Below, piece by piece: positions 27,978-32,352 of a stretch of DNA of 32,352 bases (the first letter of the stretch is position 1; the number at the start of each line of letters is the position of its first letter). The stretch comes from an uncultured Bacteroidales bacterium (lineage in GTDB: Bacteria; Bacteroidota; Bacteroidia; Bacteroidales; WCHB1-69). The stretch spans positions 1-32,352 of the forward strand of contig CAJOQK010000143.1 of the NCBI GenBank assembly GCA_905236885.1, read 5' to 3'. Below the pieces are notes generated by a model that was given only the letters and a program-made list of their open reading frames with translations, had not been told where the DNA came from and did not search any database. Made by a program: the position numbers and the translations under genes.

Positions 27978-29582
27978 ATGTCAAACAAAAACACCCCTCT
28001 CTATATTGTGACGGCAATGGCCATCGGTGTCCTGATCGGTTCCATTTTCTCGCCTAAGAAAAAAGAGTCGTCTCCTGCACTTTTTTCATCGGAACGTAAG
28101 GCGTTGTCAGAAAAGACGGCAGATGTGCTCTCACTGATCGATTCCTATTATTTTGACAGTGTGGACGGGGATTCGCTGCTTGACATTTCGCTCGCCGCCA
28201 TGCTGCAGGGGTTGGATCCACATTCCTCCTACATTTCCGCCAGGGACGCCCAACAGTACAACAGTGTCCTGACAGGAGAGTTTGAGGGAATTGGCATTTC
28301 CTTTAACGTGTTGAACGACACAATTGTAGTTATTAGCGTGAATGCGGGCGGCCCCTCCCAAAAAGCCGGTTTGCTGCCGGGTGACAAAATCATCAGGGTG
28401 GATACCGGAAACGTTGCAGGTGTCAATATTCAGAATACGGAGATCATCAGCCGTTTGCGCGGCCCAAAGGGAACAAAGGTCCAGGTTGAAATAAGCAGGG
28501 CAGGGGTAAGCCATCCTCTATCGTTTGAAATCATCAGGGACAAAATTCCCATCCATTCCGTAGAAGTGGCCTACATGCTTCGTCCAAAAATCGGCTACAT
28601 CCAGATTGAGAACTTCTCAAACAACACGGGCAGGGAATTTGATGCTGCACTGCAAAAGCTTTTAAGCCAGGGCATGGAGAAGCTGGTGCTTGATTTGAGG
28701 GGAAATTCCGGAGGTTCACTGCAAACTGCGGTGGAAGTGTGCGACGAATTACTGCAAAATCGCAAAATGATTGTGTATACACTGGGGAAATCTACGGGCA
28801 AACAGCTTTTCAGGGCCTCCTCATACGGACGTTTCCAGGATGAGGGACAGGAGGTGGTTGTGCTGATAGACGAATGGTCGGCCTCGGCTGCGGAAATTGT
28901 GGCTGGTGCCGTCCAGGATCAGGACAGGGGAATCATCATCGGAAGACGCTCGTTCGGAAAAGGACTGGTACAGAGAAGCTTCACTTTGAAGGACAGTTCC
29001 GAAATCCTGCTCACGGTAGCCCGCTATTACACGCCCACCGGACGCTGTATACAAAAACCCTTTGAAGACTATGACGAGGAGATTGTCAACCGTTACCTAC
29101 ATGGGGAAATGAGTCATTCGGACAGCATTCCCATCGCCGATTCCCTGAAATTCAAAACCCCAAAAGGCAAAACGGTTTATGGCGGCGGCGGTATCATTCC
29201 GGATTTGTTCGTTCCGGTGGACACCTCTTCCGACTACATCTATTTCAACCAGATTTCCCGTACCGGCATTTTGTTCAAACGGGCCATCTCCTTCACGGAC
29301 AAAAACCGTGAATCATTGACCAAATACCGGAGCATTGAACAGTTCAACAGCCAGTTTTCCGTACCTGACAGTGAGATTGAGGCCATGATTGGCGAAGGGG
29401 AGGAGAAGGGTATTGGCTGTCAAACACTTACTTCCGGAGCCAAAATAGAGATGAAAAAATGGTTCAAAGCTTACGTCGCACGCAACCTGTTCGGTGAAAA
29501 CGGCTTCTACTACCTGATTAACCGGGATGACAAAGTGGTGCAAAAAGCGTTGGAAATTTTAGAAAAATCTTCCATAAAATAA
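27978..29582 (+). CDS. S41 family C-terminal processing peptidase (CtpA-like), membrane-anchored
   Basis: N-terminal TM; PDZ region GIGISFNVLNDTIVVISVNAGGPSQKAGLLPGDKIIRVD; LVLDLRGNSGGSLQTAVEVCDELL; Ser/Lys dyad motifs EWSASAAEIVAGA and GRRSFGKGLVQ. Confidence 0.95.
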   Translation: MSNKNTPLYIVTAMAIGVLIGSIFSPKKKESSPALFSSERKALSEKTADVLSLIDSYYFDSVDGDSLLDISLAAMLQGLDPHSSYISARDAQQYNSVLTGEFEGIGISFNVLNDTIVVISVNAGGPSQKAGLLPGDKIIRVDTGNVAGVNIQNTEIISRLRGPKGTKVQVEISRAGVSHPLSFEIIRDKIPIHSVEVAYMLRPKIGYIQIENFSNNTGREFDAALQKLLSQGMEKLVLDLRGNSGGSLQTAVEVCDELLQNRKMIVYTLGKSTGKQLFRASSYGRFQDEGQEVVVLIDEWSASAAEIVAGAVQDQDRGIIIGRRSFGKGLVQRSFTLKDSSEILLTVARYYTPTGRCIQKPFEDYDEEIVNRYLHGEMSHSDSIPIADSLKFKTPKGKTVYGGGGIIPDLFVPVDTSSDYIYFNQISRTGILFKRAISFTDKNRESLTKYRSIEQFNSQFSVPDSEIEAMIGEGEEKGIGCQTLTSGAKIEMKKWFKAYVARNLFGENGFYYLINRDDKVVQKALEILEKSSIK

Positions 29583-29704
29583 AGGACAATAAGGGGCGTT
29601 TCCTGAAAGTACACTTCCATGATAGTTGTAAAGTATTCATTACAAGCGTGGAATGTTCATAAAAAAAAGATGGCAAAAAATTTTTTTTGCATTTGAAAAA
29701 TGAC

Positions 29705-29712
29705 TACTTTTG
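29705..29712 (+). promoter_or_regulatory. -7 promoter element TACTTTTG of the tRNA-Asn pair
   Basis: TAnnTTTG match 18 nt upstream of the first tRNA-Asn; TTTG at 29686-29689. Confidence 0.65.
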
Positions 29713-29729
29713 CACTTGCAAAAAAACAA

Positions 29730-29803
29730 TCCTCCTTAGCTCAGTTGGTTAGAGCATCTGACTGTTAATCAGAGGGTCGCTGGTTCAAGTCCAGCAGGGG
29801 GAG
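29730..29803 (+). tRNA. tRNA-Asn (anticodon GTT), copy 1
   Basis: TCCTCCT/AGGGGGA acceptor; CTGACTGTTAATCAG anticodon arm; GGTTCAAGTCC T-loop. Confidence 0.95.
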
Positions 29804-29836
29804 CAAGGAAATTTTGATTTGTTTTTGGCACTTTAT

Positions 29837-29910
29837 TCCTCCTTAGCTCAGTTGGTTAGAGCATCTGACTGTTAATCAGAGGGTCGCTGGTTCAAGTCCA
29901 GCAGGGGGAG
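29837..29910 (+). tRNA. tRNA-Asn (anticodon GTT), copy 2, identical to copy 1
   Basis: Same 74-nt sequence as 29730-29803. Confidence 0.95.
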
Positions 29911-29913
29911 CAG

Positions 29914-29940
29914 GGACATCGCAGAGATGTCCTTTTTTTT
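29914..29940 (+). terminator. Rho-independent terminator of the tRNA-Asn pair
   Basis: GGACATC-GCAGA-GATGTCC followed by eight T. Confidence 0.85.
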
Positions 29941-29963
29941 GTCCCAAATATTTCCGTATGATT

Positions 29964-29982
29964 TAAGGGGACTTCTAAAAAT
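29964..29982 (+). repeat. Copy C of the dispersed repeat TAAGGGGACTTCTAAAAAT, downstream of the tRNA-Asn pair
   Basis: Exact 18-nt match to copy A and 16-nt match to copy B. Confidence 0.75.
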
Positions 29983-30059
29983 TCCACGCTTTATAGCACC
30001 TGAAAGATTCTAAGGAAAAGCTTTTGCGTCAATTACGTTTTATTTCGCAATCTTTTGTT

Positions 30060-30209
30060 TCACTTTTCCTTTGACCGTTTCAGAATCCATCCACCTAAAA
30101 TAAGTAGACCGCCCCCTAGGAGGCACCCGCTGTATTCTCCGATATTTGCGGCATAAAAGACACAGAATGTGCCTAAAAATAACAATGTTACACTAATTGC
30201 CTTGCGCAT
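30060..30209 (-). CDS. 49-aa small membrane protein (not in the supplied ORF track)
   Basis: Reverse-strand translation MRKAISVTLLFLGTFCVFYAANIGEYSGCLLGGGLLILGGWILKRSKEK*; two hydrophobic stretches and a basic tail; ATG overlaps the aroQ 3' end. Confidence 0.6.
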   Translation of the reverse strand: MRKAISVTLLFLGTFCVFYAANIGEYSGCLLGGGLLILGGWILKRSKEK

Positions 30210-30630
30210 TTTTCAAATGTAACAGTGCCTCAATCCCCAGACGGTAGCTGTCCAATCCCAAGCCACAGATGCTGCCTCGGCAGACAGTTGAAAGGTAGGA
30301 ATGTTTTCGGAAGGTTTCTCTGGCGAAAATGTTGGATATGTGTACTTCAATCACCGGTATGGCAAGGCTGCGCACGGCATCCGCGAGAGCAATGGAGGTG
30401 TGGGTATAGGCACCCGCGTTCAAAATGATTCCGTCAGCAGATTCTTTGGAACTCTGCAGAATTCCGACAAGACGCCCCTCCTCGTCGGACTGGAAACAGG
30501 TGAGTTGGCATTGCGGATAGGCTTTCTGCCATGTTATTAACGCACTTTCAAAGGACTGTTTGCCATAAAAGGCAGGCTCACGGCTGCCTATGCTGGACAG
30601 GTTGGGGCCGTTGATGATGAGTATCCGCAT
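30193..30630 (-). CDS. aroQ: Type II 3-dehydroquinate dehydratase
   Basis: IINGPNLSSIGSREPAFYG; FQSDEEGRLVGILQ; GIILNAGAYTHTSIALADA; VIEVHISNIFARETFRKHSYLS; GLGLDSYRLGIEAL. Confidence 0.95.
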   Translation of the reverse strand: MRILIINGPNLSSIGSREPAFYGKQSFESALITWQKAYPQCQLTCFQSDEEGRLVGILQSSKESADGIILNAGAYTHTSIALADAVRSLAIPVIEVHISNIFARETFRKHSYLSTVCRGSICGLGLDSYRLGIEALLHLKNAQGN

Positions 30631-30632
30631 AT

Positions 30633-30935
30633 TTATCTCTTTTTGCTGTTTTTTTCTTCCGTAGGAATCATCCTGAAAATATCCTCGTTTGGTTTTTTAA
30701 GGTAGTAGTGGTTGCGAACGAACTCCTCCTGCATCACAGGGTCACGCTGGATTTGCAGGATGTATTGCTCAATCGCGTTGATTTTGTCCCGCTCTTCCTG
30801 CAAAATTTTGTTTTTGTCCTCAATTTGCTGCTGCAAGTCACGGTTGGTGCCGATATGGTTGTTGGCGATAAGGATGATCAAAAATATTGCGATGCTGATC
30901 ACATATTTGTTGGCAAGCAGGCGGATGATTCTCAT
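30633..30935 (-). CDS. FtsB/DivIC-like septum formation initiator
   Basis: Single N-terminal TM followed by a coiled coil and FVRNHYYLKKPNEDIFRMIP. Confidence 0.85.
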   Translation of the reverse strand: MRIIRLLANKYVISIAIFLIILIANNHIGTNRDLQQQIEDKNKILQEERDKINAIEQYILQIQRDPVMQEEFVRNHYYLKKPNEDIFRMIPTEEKNSKKR

Positions 30936-30956
30936 ATCTATTTGTTTTTAGATATG

Positions 30957-30964
30957 CAAAAGTA
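30957..30964 (-). promoter_or_regulatory. -7 promoter element TACTTTTG upstream of the FtsB-like gene
   Basis: Reverse strand reads TGACTACTTTTGCATATC; TAnnTTTG match. Confidence 0.6.
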
Positions 30965-31063
30965 GTCAAAATAAACATTACTTCGTCTCTCTTTCCAGTT
31001 GATTTATTCACTTCGTTTTGGTGAATAATTTCACAAACCTTATTTTCCTGTCGGAAAAAGTGT

Positions 31064-31071
31064 TATTTTTG
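31064..31071 (+). promoter_or_regulatory. -7 promoter element TATTTTTG upstream of the PCMD-like gene
   Basis: TAnnTTTG match 43 nt before the ATG at 31115. Confidence 0.5.
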
Positions 31072-31114
31072 CATTTTTGACAGATTGTTTCATTTTCACA
31101 AAACAAATGGCATC

Positions 31115-32352
31115 ATGAAGAGGAGAAAATCGGTGTGGAAAAAAGGCATGTATAAGGGAATATGCTGTTTCATAGGATTATTTGTCTCCGTTGTATTGCA
31201 GGCACAGCCATACCAAATCAGCAATGCAAATTTGGAATATTGGAGCAACGACAGCCTGAACCTGCCTTATGGATGGAATTCCTACGGCAATTCCAACTGT
31301 TATTTTTCGGGTGGCATGGCACACTACATCTGTGACATCATCACCAATACCAGTGTGCATGAGCGGACTGTCGGCTGCCATCCGGGAGGCAGTGGCAACA
31401 GCTATGTGACACTGCGCACCCAAAATGTGGCTGGTGGAGGCATAAGCATGGCTGTAAGCGGACTGATCAGCACCGGTTCGTTCAACATCGGTTCCATTTC
31501 CGTATATACGCCAAAAAATTATTTTGCCACGGAGCGTTCCGATACGGATTTCTGCCAGCCTTTGCAGGCTACGCCGGACTCCCTATATATGTGGGTGAAA
31601 TACTATGCCTTTGACGATGACACCTCCAAGGCACGCATCGTCGCCTATCTGCACGGTGACACTGATTTCCAATATATGAACCATATCCGGAACAAATCCC
31701 TTTATACGGCCTACATCAACCATCTTGTCACCCGCACCGACACGGCATTGCCTGCCACTCACTGGACACAGTTGAAAATGCCTTTCATCTATGACGGAAC
31801 GGCGGCTCCCAAATATCTGTTGCTCTATCTCTCCTCCGATTCCTGCATTTTGGGCGGGCATCTCGGCAATGAACTTTCTTTTGACGACATACAGCTTATA
31901 TATAGTTCCTGGCTGACCTCAATCCAGGTGGATTCCGTCCCGGTTCAGCAGTTCCGCAAGGACAGTTTCAACTACAAGGTGAGTTATCCGGCAGGAACAT
32001 CGCCGCAATACATTCCAACTGTCACCTATTGCAGTGAAGTGGCGGATGTGTATGATACAGTTCGCTTTTATCCCTCAGCCAAAGGGTTGGACGGCGCTCG
32101 CACCGAGATTACAGTTGTGGGGGAGGACCATATTGCCCGTCATACCTATACCATCCATTATGAAGTGCTGAAATCAACCAATGCAAAGGCTTCTGCAATT
32201 TGCTATGATTCCATTCCTGTAAGCGGATTTCACCCCGACAGCCTCAAATATGATATTGTGCTGCCTGCGGGCAGCCACATTCCGCCAATTGTCACTGCAA
32301 CAACGCAATGGCCCGGCCTGCAGGCGCAAATCACCCAAGCGGACACACTTCC
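31115..32352 (+). CDS. Secreted PCMD-domain-like protein with downstream Ig-like repeats; 3' end truncated by the window (absent from ORF track)
   Basis: Open frame to the window end: signal peptide MKRRKSVWKKGMYKGICCFIGLFVSVVLQAQ; YQISNANLEYWSNDSLNLPYGWNSYGN...; ELSFDDIQLIYSSWLTSIQVDSVPV. Confidence 0.78.
   Translation, partial: MKRRKSVWKKGMYKGICCFIGLFVSVVLQAQPYQISNANLEYWSNDSLNLPYGWNSYGNSNCYFSGGMAHYICDIITNTSVHERTVGCHPGGSGNSYVTLRTQNVAGGGISMAVSGLISTGSFNIGSISVYTPKNYFATERSDTDFCQPLQATPDSLYMWVKYYAFDDDTSKARIVAYLHGDTDFQYMNHIRNKSLYTAYINHLVTRTDTALPATHWTQLKMPFIYDGTAAPKYLLLYLSSDSCILGGHLGNELSFDDIQLIYSSWLTSIQVDSVPVQQFRKDSFNYKVSYPAGTSPQYIPTVTYCSEVADVYDTVRFYPSAKGLDGARTEITVVGEDHIARHTYTIHYEVLKSTNAKASAICYDSIPVSGFHPDSLKYDIVLPAGSHIPPIVTATTQWPGLQAQITQADTL

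Noticed and set aside
29615-29653. Imperfect inverted repeat TTCCA...TTGTAA / TTACAA...TGGAA after the S41 peptidase gene
   Set aside because: Short arms with an asymmetric interior loop and no adjacent T-tract; not strong enough to call a terminator or riboregulator.
1-32352. CRISPR arrays, phage genes, transposases, toxin-antitoxin or restriction-modification loci
   Set aside because: No regularly spaced repeats or recognisable proteins of these classes were found; only short solo repeats are present.

Overview
This 32 kb window looks like a chromosomal segment of a Bacteroidota (Bacteroidales-like) bacterium. The assignment rests on TAnnTTTG promoters, PorP/SprF, lamin-tail, PCMD, DUF4294 and DUF4301 families. 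Most of it is housekeeping DNA: dnaA, tRNA-Gln(CTG), rsmA, an Mrp/NBP35 ATPase, nspC, a manA-type isomerase, lpxD, pyrB/pyrI, arginine deiminase, a CtpA-like S41 protease, two identical tRNA-Asn(GTT) genes, aroQ and an FtsB/DivIC-like gene. These sit among cell-envelope genes: a lamin-tail protein, a PorP/SprF-like protein, a TPR/PD40/OmpA-like protein, a TonB-receptor-like barrel, a CotH-like kinase, a GH3-fold protein and a PCMD-like protein. I see no CRISPR array, intact mobile element, phage or toxin-antitoxin locus. The best leads are: (1) a GH3-fold lipid- or surface-exported protein whose catalytic and substrate-binding motifs are almost all replaced (likely pseudoenzyme or altered specificity); (2) a tightly packed operon of lipoprotein, DUF4301 (UDPGP-like motifs), GT-C-like membrane protein, membrane transglutaminase-like protein, nspC and manA; (3) a possible T9SS substrate/SprF/peptidoglycan-anchor module; (4) an exact 15-16 nt repeat, GGGGACTTCTAAAAA(T), at three gene 3' ends; (5) an unlisted 49-aa membrane ORF overlapping aroQ; (6) an AT-rich, DnaA-box-like region upstream of dnaA. 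All family calls come from reading motifs by eye; no searches were run.
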